A stretch of DNA of 55,545 nt from NCBI GenBank assembly GCA_028819075.1, contig JAPPMM010000050.1, positions 1-55,545 of the forward strand, given 5' to 3'. Within the stretch, counting starts at the first letter, position 1. Each line of letters starts with the position of its first letter. Source of the stretch: Gammaproteobacteria bacterium. GTDB taxonomy: Bacteria > Gemmatimonadota > Gemmatimonadetes > Longimicrobiales > Gaopeijiaceae. Made by a program: the position numbers and the translations under genes. The notes under the pieces were generated by a model. That model had not been told where the DNA came from. It saw nothing but the letters and a program-made list of their open reading frames with translations, and searched no databases. Of this stretch, positions 7,708 to 16,328 are shown in pieces.

Positions 7708-10020
7708 GTGAATGATGTCAACGAACTCAGACGCCGGAACAGGGAATTGCGGGACCGGTTCGTTCGGCTCAGCAGTGCCGTCCTGCGCATCAACTCAAGC
7801 CTCGACCTGGCCAACGTGCTGCAGGAGGTCGTCGACAGCGCCCGCGCGCTGACCGCCGCGCGCCTGGGCGTAATCACGACGGTCGACAAGCAGGGGCAGC
7901 TTCGGGACTTCCTGACCTCCGGCTTCGCTCTCGACAAGCAGAGGACGATGACGGCGTGGCCCGATGGGCTGCGGCTCTTCGAGCATCTTCGGGACCATCT
8001 GGAGCCATTTCGGCTTTCCGACTTCCCCGGTCACCTCCGGTCGCGCGGTTTCCACCCGACGCCGTGGATTCCGAGGACGATTCAGGGAGCGCCGATGCAC
8101 CACCGGGGCGAGCATCTCGGTCACTTCTTCCTCGGGGAGAAGAGAAACGGCGAGGCGTTCACGGCCGAAGACGAGGAGATTCTCACCCTCTTCGCCTCGC
8201 AGGCGGCCACGGCGATCGCGAATGCCCGCACCCACCGCGATGTCGAGCGGGCCCGCGCCGACCTGGAGGCCCTGGTGGAAACCACGCCGGTGGGCGTGGC
8301 GGTGTTCGACGCAAAGACGGGGCGTGTGATGTCGCTGAACCGGGAAGCGCAGCGGATCGGCGAGCAGATCCGCACCCCGGGCTGTCCGCCGGAGCAGCTC
8401 CTGGAGGTGATGACGTGCCGGCACGCCGACGGGCGGGAGTACTCGCTCGCGGAGCTCCCGCTGGCCCGGCAGCTCGAGGGCGCCAGGACGACGCGCGCCG
8501 AAGAGATCGAGCTTTCAGTGCCCGACGGCCGGAGCGTGCGGACGCTCGTCAACGCGACCCCGATCCATTCCGAGTCGGGGGAGGTCGTCTCGGTCGTGGT
8601 CACGTTGCAGGATCTGGCGCCGCTCGACGAACTGGAGCGGCAGCGGGCGGACTTCCTCAGCATGGTGAGCCACGAGCTCCGCGCCCCGCTCACCTCCATC
8701 AAGGGTTCGGCCGCAACCGTGCTCGAGGCCTCTCCGGTCCCGTCCCGGGCCGAGATGCTGCAGTTCTTCCGCCTCATCAACGGCCAGGCCAACCACATGA
8801 GGGGCCTCATCGCGAACCTGCTGGACGCGGGAAGCATCGAGGCAGGCACGCTCACCGTAGCACCCGAGCCCTCCAACGTGGCCTCGCTCGTGGATCAGGC
8901 CCGGACCACCTTCTTGAGCGGTGGAGGCCGGCACCCGGTCCTCATCGACCTTCCGCCGGACCTTCCGCGGGCGATGGCCGACCCCGAGCGCATCGTACAG
9001 GTGCTCATCAATCTCTTCGCCAACGCGGGGCGGTACGCCCCGGAGTCGTCGCCGATCCGGGTGGAGGCGGCGCGCGACGGCACGCACCTCTCGGTATCGG
9101 TCTCGGACGAGGGACGGGGGATCGCGCCCGAGCGGCTCCCGCACCTCTTCCAGAAGCGCGTCGGCCTTGCCGGAGGCACCGGGCTGGGGCTGGCGATCTG
9201 CAAAGGCATCGTGGAAGCACATGGCGGACGGATTCGCGCCGAAAGCGGAGGCCCGGGCATGGGCGCGCGCTTCACCTTCACCCTCCCGGTGGCCGGGGAC
9301 GCGACGGCCGATTCCCGAGACAGCTACAGGCGGCCGGCCTCCGAGCGACACGAGTCCACGCGCGTACTCGTGGTCGACGACGACCCGCTGATGCTGCGCT
9401 TCGTCCGCGACGGTCTGGCAACGGCCGGCTACGCCGCGGTGATGACGGGCGACCCGCAGGAGCTGTCGCACCTGATCCTGACCGAGCAGCCCGACCTTGT
9501 GCTTCTCGACCTGATCCTTCCCGGCACGGACGGCATCGAATTGATGGAGCGGACCTCGGAGCTCGCCGACCTGCCGGTCATCTTCATCTCCGGCTACCGC
9601 AGGGACGAGACCATCGCGAAGGCGCTTGAACTCGGGGCGGCCGACTACATCGTCAAGCCCTTTTCGCCGACGGAACTCGTGGCCAGGGTCCGGGCGGCGC
9701 TGCGCCGGCAGGCCCAGCCCACGCCCTTCGTACTGGACCAACTCAACATCGAATACGACCAGCGCCGGGTCACCATGGCAGGCCGCGAGGTCAAGCTGAC
9801 CGCGACGGAGTACGAGCTGCTGCGCGTGCTGTCGCGCAACGCCGGGCGAGTGGTCACCTACAACCGGCTGCTGCGCCAGGTGTGGGGCCGGCGCGGCGGG
9901 GGCAACCCGGGCCCGGTGCGCACCTTTGCGAAGAAGCTCCGCCAGAAACTCGGCGACGACGCGGCCAACCCGACCTACATCCTGACCGAGCGCGGGGTCG
10001 GCTACCGCATGGGCGGCTAG
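7708..10020 (+). CDS. GAF-PAS-histidine kinase-receiver-winged helix fusion (module A)
   Basis: A 770-residue fused two-component protein. A GAF domain (about 25-185) and a PAS domain (about 195-310) precede the dimerisation helix with H-box SMVSHELRAPLTSIKGS (phospho-acceptor His322). The ATPase follows with N-box (NLFANAGRYAP), G1 (DEGRGIA) and G2 (GGTGLGLAI), then a receiver (VVDDDP; acceptor Asp601; Lys650). The C-terminus is an OmpR/PhoB winged helix (about 671-768, ending TERGVGYRM). Kinase, receiver and DNA-binding output in one chain mean phosphotransfer could directly control promoter binding. No membrane segment is visible, so sensing is probably cytoplasmic. The start is a GTG, supported by GGGAGAGGGAGA upstream and an equivalent GTG in the module B copy. 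Transcribed away from the P450. Confidence 0.92.
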   Translation: MNDVNELRRRNRELRDRFVRLSSAVLRINSSLDLANVLQEVVDSARALTAARLGVITTVDKQGQLRDFLTSGFALDKQRTMTAWPDGLRLFEHLRDHLEPFRLSDFPGHLRSRGFHPTPWIPRTIQGAPMHHRGEHLGHFFLGEKRNGEAFTAEDEEILTLFASQAATAIANARTHRDVERARADLEALVETTPVGVAVFDAKTGRVMSLNREAQRIGEQIRTPGCPPEQLLEVMTCRHADGREYSLAELPLARQLEGARTTRAEEIELSVPDGRSVRTLVNATPIHSESGEVVSVVVTLQDLAPLDELERQRADFLSMVSHELRAPLTSIKGSAATVLEASPVPSRAEMLQFFRLINGQANHMRGLIANLLDAGSIEAGTLTVAPEPSNVASLVDQARTTFLSGGGRHPVLIDLPPDLPRAMADPERIVQVLINLFANAGRYAPESSPIRVEAARDGTHLSVSVSDEGRGIAPERLPHLFQKRVGLAGGTGLGLAICKGIVEAHGGRIRAESGGPGMGARFTFTLPVAGDATADSRDSYRRPASERHESTRVLVVDDDPLMLRFVRDGLATAGYAAVMTGDPQELSHLILTEQPDLVLLDLILPGTDGIELMERTSELADLPVIFISGYRRDETIAKALELGAADYIVKPFSPTELVARVRAALRRQAQPTPFVLDQLNIEYDQRRVTMAGREVKLTATEYELLRVLSRNAGRVVTYNRLLRQVWGRRGGGNPGPVRTFAKKLRQKLGDDAANPTYILTERGVGYRMGG

Positions 10021-10161
10021 CGGACTCATTTCACCATGGTCTCGCCCGGTTGCAACGGCGAGATTCACGGGCGCTGCGCTGCCGGCCCCGTTCCGTGGCG
10101 GTTTCGGGCGTTGCGCGCCAGATTCGGGGAACGCGACGACGCGGCCAAGGGGAGAAAAAAG

Positions 10162-10491
10162 GTGGACGAAAAGGCTCTCGAGGCGATCAGGCGGGTGATC
10201 CGGGAAGAAGTGCCGCCGATGATTCGGGAAGAAGTTCGGCCGATCATCCGCGAGGAGGTTCGGCCGATCATTCAGGAGGAAGTTCGGCCGATCATCCGGG
10301 AGGAAGTTCGACCTCTGATTCAGGAAGAAGTTCGGCCGATGTTTCGGGAGGAACTTCAGCCGATCGAGAAGCGATTGGATCGCCTGGAGTGCAAGACCGA
10401 TGCGATCCACCGCGACCTGATGACGTTGAGAGTTGAGTTGCGCGGTGTGATCGACCCCGATTTCCCGTCCCTGCTCGCCACCCAGGAGTGA
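10162..10491 (+). CDS. Coiled-coil protein with tandem IREEVRPI octads
   Basis: A protein of about 109 residues whose core is seven consecutive 8-residue units close to I-R-E-E-V-R-P-I, followed by a heptad-like stretch (EKRLDRLECKTDAIHRDLMTLRVEL). The regular alternation of hydrophobic and charged residues predicts an elongated helix or coiled coil kinked at each proline. A GTG at 10162 with GGGGAG nine bases upstream is taken as the start. The frame is open to 10036, but the extra residues look non-coding. No signal peptide or enzyme motif. It stands alone between the kinase and the convergent envelope operon. Function unknown; a structural or partner-binding role is only a guess. Confidence 0.6.
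   Translation: MDEKALEAIRRVIREEVPPMIREEVRPIIREEVRPIIQEEVRPIIREEVRPLIQEEVRPMFREELQPIEKRLDRLECKTDAIHRDLMTLRVELRGVIDPDFPSLLATQE
10198..10365 (+). repeat. Seven tandem 24-bp coding repeats
   Basis: Seven head-to-tail 24-bp units with no spacer, each encoding one octad of the coiled-coil protein. Units differ by a few substitutions, many at synonymous or conservative positions (IREEV/IQEEV, RPI/RPL/RPM). The last unit is the most diverged. Such an array can grow or shrink by slippage, changing the protein in 8-residue steps. Confidence 0.85.
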
Positions 10492-10521
10492 TGACTCCGA
10501 AAGGGTGAATGCCTGGAGCCC

Positions 10522-11607
10522 CTACCGGGTATAGATCAACAACACGCCGTTCTCGGCCGTGCGTCCATAGCGAGCAAGCGCGTCAAGCGGGGGCATGAAC
10601 TGCATGTGAGAGATATCGCTCGGTAACACGAGAGACCGGAGGTCACCTGGATCGGGCATATGTATATCGTCCACGTACACGGCGATTTGTTGGCATCCTC
10701 GAGTATTCCTTCATCGAGTCCGCTCCACGCAAGGCGCCCCTCGCCCGTAGACGATCCTGATGCTCGGTATCATATGCTCGATCAGATAAAGGGCATCGAC
10801 AGCTTGTGGCCGCATTTCATCCACTTCCGACGGCGTGATCCCCTCGAACCGGCTGGCGAAGGGATTCCCGATTCGCGCGATCTCCGCGTCGCGGAGGGCA
10901 TTCCGGTCGCGCGTTCCGGTGACCGTGATCGGGTTCAGCGGGATTGCCTGTTCGGAGAGCGCGATGCGCAGTCCGAGCGCGTGTCGGAGAAAAGTGAGCG
11001 AGTCCGCGCGGAAGGCGTACCCTATCTGGTTGGACTCCAACACATGGTTCCCGGGCGGGACATCGAGGAAGCTGAACTTGCCTTCGGCGTTGGTGACGGT
11101 GGAGAAGCGGGTGCCGGAGAGAGCCACCCACACCCCCTCCAGCGGCTGCTGAGTGGCGTTGTCCAGCACCGTGCCCATGATGGTGACCGGGTCGGAGACC
11201 GGGACCGTCAAATCCATGAACTGCGGGCCGGGACCGGGGATGGGCACCGGTACACCTTCGTTGGTGCCGAAGATGGCGCGCAGCGTCAGTCCCCTCGTGG
11301 ACGGCAGCTTGCACAGGCGGTACTCTCCGCCGATCTGCGCGTGCGTCTCGGTGAGGACCGTGCCGCCGGACGACACCGCCTCGATGCGCGCACCCGTTAG
11401 CGGGGATCCGGTAACCGAATTCGTAACGATGCCGGAGACGTGGGTGTCGCCGCTCCCCGGCTCGCCGATGCAGGCTGCGAGCAGGATGCGCTCGTCGTTC
11501 TGGGCCTGGAGCGCGTGGGGCCAGGTGAGCGCGAGAAGCGCTGGCCAGAGGAGAATCGTCCAGCGGGCTGGACATCCCGGGGCTCGCGGGGCTCGGCCGC
11601 TAAACAC
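10522..11607 (-). pseudogene. Carboxypeptidase-regulatory/plug-domain protein interrupted by in-frame TGA
   Basis: Signal peptide (cleavage near LQAQ), then two carboxypeptidase-regulatory beta domains (HVSGIVTNSVTGSPLTGARIEA and TIMGTVLDNATQQPLEGVWVAL), then a plug-like C-terminal part (LNPITVTGTRDRNALRDAEIARIGNPFASRFEG). A TGA at 10711-10713 ends the frame after CVERTR. The same frame then continues without shift for 62 codons (IAVYVDDI...ALARYGRTAENGVLLIYTR) to TAG at 10522-10524, which is exactly how this family normally ends. A single substitution, or a sequencing error, would explain it. GTG start at 11607 directly abuts the VWA gene stop, so it is translationally coupled. The 298-residue shortened form may still be made. 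Confidence 0.75.
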
Positions 11608-12597
11608 CTACAGCAGCGACAGCAGCAGATTCACTGTCAGCGATCCCCCCACGTCCCGCACGTACTGCCCTCCGCCTGCCGCGGCCACGCTCTGCAGAAA
11701 CGCTTCCGCCTCGGCATTCGGCGCGCCCGTGGTGTTGATATAGACGGTCGAGACCTGGTGGCCGCTCTGTTGGGCGACGTTGGCCGCGGTCGCGATGGAC
11801 GCGTTGACTTCTTCCGGGTAGGCCGGGTAGTCCGTCACCATGACGATCACGCGGCGCTGAGCCTCCGGCCGTGCCGGCATCCGGGTCGCCTCCGTGAGCG
11901 CCTGCAAGAAGGCTTCCTGGGGATCGAGGTTCATCCCGCCTCCCAGGCCCATCATCACGTTGAGACCGTTCACGAAGCCGCGAAACGCGGCTCGATTGAG
12001 CGTCGGTCCAGAGATCTGGCGCAGCGGAAAGATGGTCAGCGGCCGCTCCCAGGACCTGTCTCCGAAGGCGACCATGCCGATGCCCAGGCTGGGCGATAGC
12101 TGGCTCAGCAGGTCGCTCAACTGTCCGACCTCCGTCTTGAGCGACGCCACCTGCCGACCCATGCTGCTGGTCACGTCCAACACGATGATCAGGTCCAGGT
12201 GGGGAAACTGGTACATGGCGGGTGGAGCCGCCGGGCACACGAGCGCCTCGGCCGATGGGTCCGGCGTCGGACAGATCGGACACTGCAGGGGAGCCTGAAC
12301 CGGGCACTCCATCGGCTCCGTGGCCGGTACCGTCGGGCAAACCGGACACGACAGCGGCTCGGGGGCCGTGATCGACGCCAGGGAGGGGCAAACGGGGCAC
12401 GCCGGCGCCTCGGTTGTCGGGGCCGCGGCGACCACCTGGGGCGGCGGCGGCGAGGCGGTGGGCGCAGTCGTCTGCGAAGCGCCGGTGATGTAGGGGAAGA
12501 TGATGACCGAAATGAGAATGAAGGCGCCGAGCGCCGACGCAAACAGGTCGAGGGACGACATTCCGAAGACGCTGAGTTCCCGATTCCGTCGTTTCAT
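11608..12597 (-). CDS. Membrane-anchored von Willebrand factor A protein
   Basis: A 329-residue protein with one N-terminal membrane helix (about 16-38, reminiscent of ExbD/MotB anchors). A Pro/Ala-rich linker carries repeated Cys-Pro motifs (CPVCP twice, CPICP, further CP pairs; about 67-122). A VWA domain from about 134 follows, with MIDAS motif D141-V-T-S-S145 and downstream FGD and VTDYP elements. It lies four bases after a MotA/ExbB-like gene; pairing such a channel protein with a single-helix partner is typical of proton-driven TolQR/ExbBD/MotAB systems. Here the periplasmic part is a VWA metal-binding domain instead of a peptidoglycan-binding domain. The cysteine repeats could form disulfides. 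Partner unknown. Confidence 0.82.
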   Translation of the reverse strand: MKRRNRELSVFGMSSLDLFASALGAFILISVIIFPYITGASQTTAPTASPPPPQVVAAAPTTEAPACPVCPSLASITAPEPLSCPVCPTVPATEPMECPVQAPLQCPICPTPDPSAEALVCPAAPPAMYQFPHLDLIIVLDVTSSMGRQVASLKTEVGQLSDLLSQLSPSLGIGMVAFGDRSWERPLTIFPLRQISGPTLNRAAFRGFVNGLNVMMGLGGGMNLDPQEAFLQALTEATRMPARPEAQRRVIVMVTDYPAYPEEVNASIATAANVAQQSGHQVSTVYINTTGAPNAEAEAFLQSVAAAGGGQYVRDVGGSLTVNLLLSLL

Positions 12598-12600
12598 CGC

Positions 12601-13437
12601 CTATGTCCTCCCTTCTTCCCGCAACCGCGTGACCAGGTTGAGCAGGCAGTACTGGCCCACCTGGTTGAGCGCGCCTTCCTCGCGCTCCTGTAACACATGC
12701 AACGCGAACATCAGCACCGCCGACTGAAGGAGGGCGAGCAGCGTCGTGTAGAAGGCCACCCCCAGATCGCCGGTGATCTGCTGCATCATCTCGGGCCCCA
12801 TTCCGACCCCGGTGATGCCTGCCCCCGCGAACATGATCCCCGCCGAACGCATGGCGAACGCGATCCCCAGCACCGTGCCCATGAACCCGAGCGTCGGAAT
12901 GAGCCAGACGACGTAGCGGAGCATGTTGTACCGCATCTCGACCTCGTGCTGGTACAGCTCGAGCGACAGGTTGATGGTCGAATGCACCTGATCGATGGAA
13001 CCGCTGCTTCGGAACTGAAGAAGCGCGCCCGTCAGCAGCCGCTGGAGTACGTGCCGGCGTTCCGGGTCGGACTGGTGCACCCGCCGCAGAATCGGAGCCA
13101 GGTCGGCCTGCCGAAGGACCGTGTTGTCCTCCTCCGGCAGCAATCCGAGCAACATCTGATTTCGCTCCCGTTGCCCCGCCAGGTGACGGACCACCAGCTC
13201 GCCGGCCGCAACGCAGAAGGCGAGCCACATGATGTTCTGGATGGTGAACGGATACGGGAAGATGTTGGTGTTGCGGTCGATCAGCAGGTCGGCGGCGACG
13301 CTGTCGTCTCCCGCCGGAAACACGTAGGAGAGCACCCCCACGAGTACGATGCCCGCCATGAGGGAACCGAAGAACGCGACGGCCCGAAACGGAATGCGGT
13401 CATCGGCCTTTGCGTTCGGCCCGATCTCGGCGCTCAT
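12601..13437 (-). CDS. MotA/TolQ/ExbB-like proton channel protein
   Basis: A 278-residue membrane protein with about four hydrophobic helices (near 20-42, 62-80, 172-205 and 225-250). The pair of C-terminal helices (VVWLIPTLGFMGTVLGIAFAM and LGVAFYTTLLALLQSAVLMFAL) carries the conserved Pro, Gly and Thr pattern of the MotA/TolQ/ExbB family. The cytoplasmic loop between helices 2 and 3 is long and charged. Its ATG overlaps the preceding stop as ATGA, so it is translationally coupled to the coiled-coil/LRR gene, and the VWA gene follows after 3 nt. Known relatives couple proton flow to work in the envelope; the same is inferred here. Confidence 0.85.
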   Translation of the reverse strand: MSAEIGPNAKADDRIPFRAVAFFGSLMAGIVLVGVLSYVFPAGDDSVAADLLIDRNTNIFPYPFTIQNIMWLAFCVAAGELVVRHLAGQRERNQMLLGLLPEEDNTVLRQADLAPILRRVHQSDPERRHVLQRLLTGALLQFRSSGSIDQVHSTINLSLELYQHEVEMRYNMLRYVVWLIPTLGFMGTVLGIAFAMRSAGIMFAGAGITGVGMGPEMMQQITGDLGVAFYTTLLALLQSAVLMFALHVLQEREEGALNQVGQYCLLNLVTRLREEGRT

Positions 13438-14879
13438 TGCACGATGCAGGTTCTCAGGATGACGCCGTCGCGCTGCGGGTTGATGGTCGACTCGAAGCGG
13501 GAAAGTCCCCTGGGGATACAGCCGGTAAGCCGGTTGTTGCTGAGCGACAGCCTCTCGAGGTCGGATAGCCGCTGGAGGGCCGGCGGGATCTCCCCGGTCA
13601 ACTCATTGTCGTTCAGCAGGAGCGCTTCGATGTTGCGCAGAGCCGCCAGCTCGGGGGGGATCTCCCCCGACAGCCCGTTGCGCGACAGCCGCAACCGCGC
13701 GAGCCTGGGCAGGCTTCCCAGTTCCGGAGGGATGGGGCCGACCAGCCGGTTGTCGTCCAGAAAGAGGTCCTCCAGCGCGGTGAGCCGCCCGAGTTCACGG
13801 GGAATCGGACCCGAAAGCTGGTTGCCGTCCAGATAAAGGACCTCGAGCGCCGGGAGGGCTGCCAGCTCCCGGGGGACTACTCCAGTCAGGTAGTTGTCGC
13901 TGAGGCGGATGAAGTCGAGATCCTGCAGACGGGCGACCATCGTGGGAATCGTGCCGCTGAGCCCCTGGTTGGCCAGATCGATCCCGGTGACGCGGCTGCC
14001 GGAGAAGATGAGTCCCGTCCAACGAACCCAGTTCTCGTTCGGGTGCCAGTTGAGTCGTCCGGTCGTCCCTGAAAGCGCGCTTCCGAACATCATGAGCAGG
14101 CTGCTGGGACCGAGCTCCGCTTCCGCCCGCGCCTGAGCCTGCCGCTGGGCTTCCGCCAGGCGCTGGGCCTCGGCCAGCAGTTCGGCTTCGCGTCTTTCGG
14201 CCTCGGCGCGGCGCTCTTCCTCGGCGCAGCGCTCCTCGGCCAGGCGCTCCTCCTCCGCAAGCCGCTCGGCCTCCAGGCGTTCCGCTTCGGCCCGCTGGCG
14301 CTCGGCCTCCAGGCGGCTGAGTTCCGCCTCCCGCTCCAGCTCCGCCGCCCGGATCTCCGCCTCGCGCCGCTCGATTTCGGAACGCTGCTGGGCTGCGGCG
14401 AGCCGTCGTGCCTCCGCGAGCCGTTGCGCGGCCAGCCGTTCCGCCTCCTCGGCCCTCCGCCGCGCCTGCTCCAGCGCCGCCGCCTCGGCTTGCTGCGCCT
14501 GCCGGGCAGCTTCCGCCGCCTCGACGCGCGCGATCTCGGCCTGGCGTTCGGCGGCCTCGCCCAGGGGAAGGAGCTCCGCCACGCTGGCCCGATCGAGGTA
14601 GCCGGTCGCAGCCAGTCCGTTGGCCGACTGCCACTCGCGCAGGCCGGTGCGAGCCTCTTCCTCCAGCACGCCGTCGGCATCTCCCGAGTGGAAGCCCTCG
14701 GCGATCAGATCGGCCTCCACGGAGGCGATCGTCTGCGGTGAGAGGTCGAGCTGCGTCTCGGCGGCCAGAGCCCGCTCCTCCGGGGTCATGGCCGTATTGC
14801 GAGAAACAACGACCACCACGGCCGTCCCGGCCAGGATCGCGGTCACGCCAAGGCCGTAGAAGAGACGGCGCCGGTTCAC
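13434..14879 (-). CDS. Membrane-anchored coiled-coil/LRR protein
   Basis: A 481-residue protein with an N-terminal membrane helix (about 7-26). A short peptidoglycan-binding-like fold comes next (about 52-105: LIAEGFHSGDADGVLEEEARTGLREWQ...LAATGYLDRASV). Then a long Ala/Glu/Arg coiled coil (about 110-258, repeated EAERLAEE-type units) and a six- or seven-repeat LRR domain (about 285-470) ending in CIPRGLSRFES. GTG start at 14879. It is second in the operon, 50 nt after the SH3 gene, and its stop overlaps the start of the MotA-like gene. The plan suggests a rod that holds an LRR recognition head away from the membrane and may contact the wall. The charged repeat makes homology outside the two ends unreliable. 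Confidence 0.8.
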   Translation of the reverse strand: MNRRRLFYGLGVTAILAGTAVVVVVSRNTAMTPEERALAAETQLDLSPQTIASVEADLIAEGFHSGDADGVLEEEARTGLREWQSANGLAATGYLDRASVAELLPLGEAAERQAEIARVEAAEAARQAQQAEAAALEQARRRAEEAERLAAQRLAEARRLAAAQQRSEIERREAEIRAAELEREAELSRLEAERQRAEAERLEAERLAEEERLAEERCAEEERRAEAERREAELLAEAQRLAEAQRQAQARAEAELGPSSLLMMFGSALSGTTGRLNWHPNENWVRWTGLIFSGSRVTGIDLANQGLSGTIPTMVARLQDLDFIRLSDNYLTGVVPRELAALPALEVLYLDGNQLSGPIPRELGRLTALEDLFLDDNRLVGPIPPELGSLPRLARLRLSRNGLSGEIPPELAALRNIEALLLNDNELTGEIPPALQRLSDLERLSLSNNRLTGCIPRGLSRFESTINPQRDGVILRTCIVQ

Positions 14880-14929
14880 GTGCCGGGCCTCAAGTCAAGC
14901 TGTCCACCATCCATCGGCAGGAATCCCCA

Positions 14930-16051
14930 CTACCATGTCCACTGAAGTCCCACATTGGTGCGTCCGCCCCGGTCCCGGCCCACGAAGAGTTCGGGGGTCA
15001 GGCCGCTGTCGCGAGAGGCCCATGGTACGTCCAGCGACGCCATGCGCGCGGTGGCTTCGATCTGAGTCATGCGGCGCGCCCCCCTCACCCATTGGACACC
15101 ACCCCACGCTCCCAACGCCCCGGCACCCAGCATGGTCCACTGCTGAATGGTCTCGACCCGGTCCCGCCGGTCCAGAGCGCTCTGGTATTCGTCGGGGTCG
15201 TCATACTCCTCCGGGTCCGGAACGCCGAGGGCGGGGATGTACTCGACCGCCGCGTAGGAGGAGCCGATCAGAAAGACGCCCCAGAAAAACTTGCTGCGCC
15301 CCGACATCCGCCTTTCGTTCGCCTCGGCGTACTGTTGCTCGAGCGGAGCTTCCCCCTGCCGCGGCAGGTCGACCTCGAGGATGGACATCCGGCGCCAGCC
15401 CCAGCCGAACTCGATGGCCCCCCATCCGATCAAGGCGCCACCCAGCCCGCTGACCACGCTGCGCCCCGTCTCTGCGTTGTCCCGCCGATCCAGCGCCGAC
15501 TGATACTCGTCGGCGGTGGCATAGTCTTCGGGCTCCGGAACCTGGAGCGCGGGAATCATGTCCAGGGCCGCCCGGGACGCGCCGATCAGGGCGATTCCCC
15601 AGATGATCTTCTTCAGGCCCGACGATCGGCGATTGCGTTCGTTTTCGTATTGCAGCTCCACGTCGGGAATCCCGGCAAGCTGCCCGGAAGACGGGATCCC
15701 CCCGGGCAGGAGGGGGGCGGGCGCTCCCGGCGGCGGGGTCACGGAACTCGGCGGCTCGCCCAACACCTGGACCTCGCCGGACAATACGTAGCCGAGGAGG
15801 TCCTCCCCTCCCGGTCCGGTGAAGGACACGGTGTACCACCCGCCCGACTCGCCCACCCAGTTCAGGTCCGTGCCGGCGGGCAGCGTGGCGATGACCGGGC
15901 TCTCGGGATCGGGATCCAGTCGAATCGCGGTGTCATCGGCGACGGTACGAACCTGCTGGGACTGTAACGGGGCGGCTGCGGCCAGCAGGATGGCCAACGT
16001 GAGGATTGTCCGGCACATAGGATAGCGAAGGGTCACGGGTAGACGGGACAT
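14930..16051 (-). CDS. Periplasmic SH3 protein with duplicated membrane module
   Basis: A 373-residue protein with signal peptide (cleavage near LQSQ), a bacterial SH3 domain (about 34-98: VADDTAIRLDPDPESPVIATLPAGTDL...GGWYTVSF) and a Pro-rich linker. Two copies follow of a module of about 95 residues containing hydrophobic helices (KIIWGIALIGASRAALDMIPAL and KFFWGVFLIGSSYAAVEYIPAL), each followed by a conserved ADEYQSALDRRD-type acidic segment. Good ribosome site GGAGGCAAGC before ATG 16051. First gene of the five-gene operon running to 10522. SH3 domains of this kind bind cell-wall peptides in characterised proteins; the duplicated module is not a family I recognise. Confidence 0.78.
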   Translation of the reverse strand: MSRLPVTLRYPMCRTILTLAILLAAAAPLQSQQVRTVADDTAIRLDPDPESPVIATLPAGTDLNWVGESGGWYTVSFTGPGGEDLLGYVLSGEVQVLGEPPSSVTPPPGAPAPLLPGGIPSSGQLAGIPDVELQYENERNRRSSGLKKIIWGIALIGASRAALDMIPALQVPEPEDYATADEYQSALDRRDNAETGRSVVSGLGGALIGWGAIEFGWGWRRMSILEVDLPRQGEAPLEQQYAEANERRMSGRSKFFWGVFLIGSSYAAVEYIPALGVPDPEEYDDPDEYQSALDRRDRVETIQQWTMLGAGALGAWGGVQWVRGARRMTQIEATARMASLDVPWASRDSGLTPELFVGRDRGGRTNVGLQWTW

Positions 16052-16162
16052 GCTTGCCTCCTGATCGGTCTAGCGTGGCAAGCTACGGGGATCATATGGC
16101 CTCCGTCAATATTGTCGCTCCAAATAACGTCGCGTCCATATCGTCACGGTACAATGATAAAG

Positions 16163-16209
16163 GTGAGATAATAGTGATCCGGTGGGTAATATGCGTGAGA
16201 TTATCGTGA
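16163..16209. promoter_or_regulatory. Paired direct repeats upstream of the SH3-VWA operon
   Basis: GTGAGATAATAGTGA (16163-16177) and GTGAGATTATCGTGA (16195-16209) match at 13 of 15 positions and are 32 bp apart, about three helical turns. They lie in the 297-nt AT-richer space between the operon start at 16051 and the convergent end of the fibronectin barrel gene. The spacing on one face of the helix suggests an activator or repressor site. No confident -35/-10 was assigned. The rest of this intergenic space (16052-16162, 16210-16288) shows nothing else I can support. Confidence 0.4.
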
Positions 16210-16288
16210 CTGATCACGCAACGCTACTTGCGCCCAGGCTTCTCGAGATGCCCGGAGAGGTGACATGGTCGGGTTCGGAGGAAGAGTT

Positions 16289-16318
16289 CGCCCCCACCCG
16301 GCGAACCGGGCGGGGGCG
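16289..16318 (-). terminator. GC-rich hairpin with UUCG loop after the fibronectin barrel gene
   Basis: Inverted repeat with a stem of about 12-13 pairs, arms CGCCCCCGCCCGG and CCGGGTGGGGGCG on the minus strand, closing a UUCG tetraloop. It lies 31 bases past the stop of the barrel gene. A U-run is weak (AACUCUUCC follows), so it may need Rho or act as an mRNA end stabiliser. A near-identical hairpin is at 24568-24597. Confidence 0.6.
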
Positions 16319-16328
16319 CTCTTCTTAT

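Noticed and set aside
10198..10365. CRISPR-like array
   Set aside because: The 24-bp units are contiguous, with no spacers, and encode a regular octad in frame.
10711..10713. TGA as a selenocysteine codon
   Set aside because: Family relatives do not use a redox residue there, no selenocysteine insertion element was recognised, and TGA is an ordinary stop for several genes in this window.
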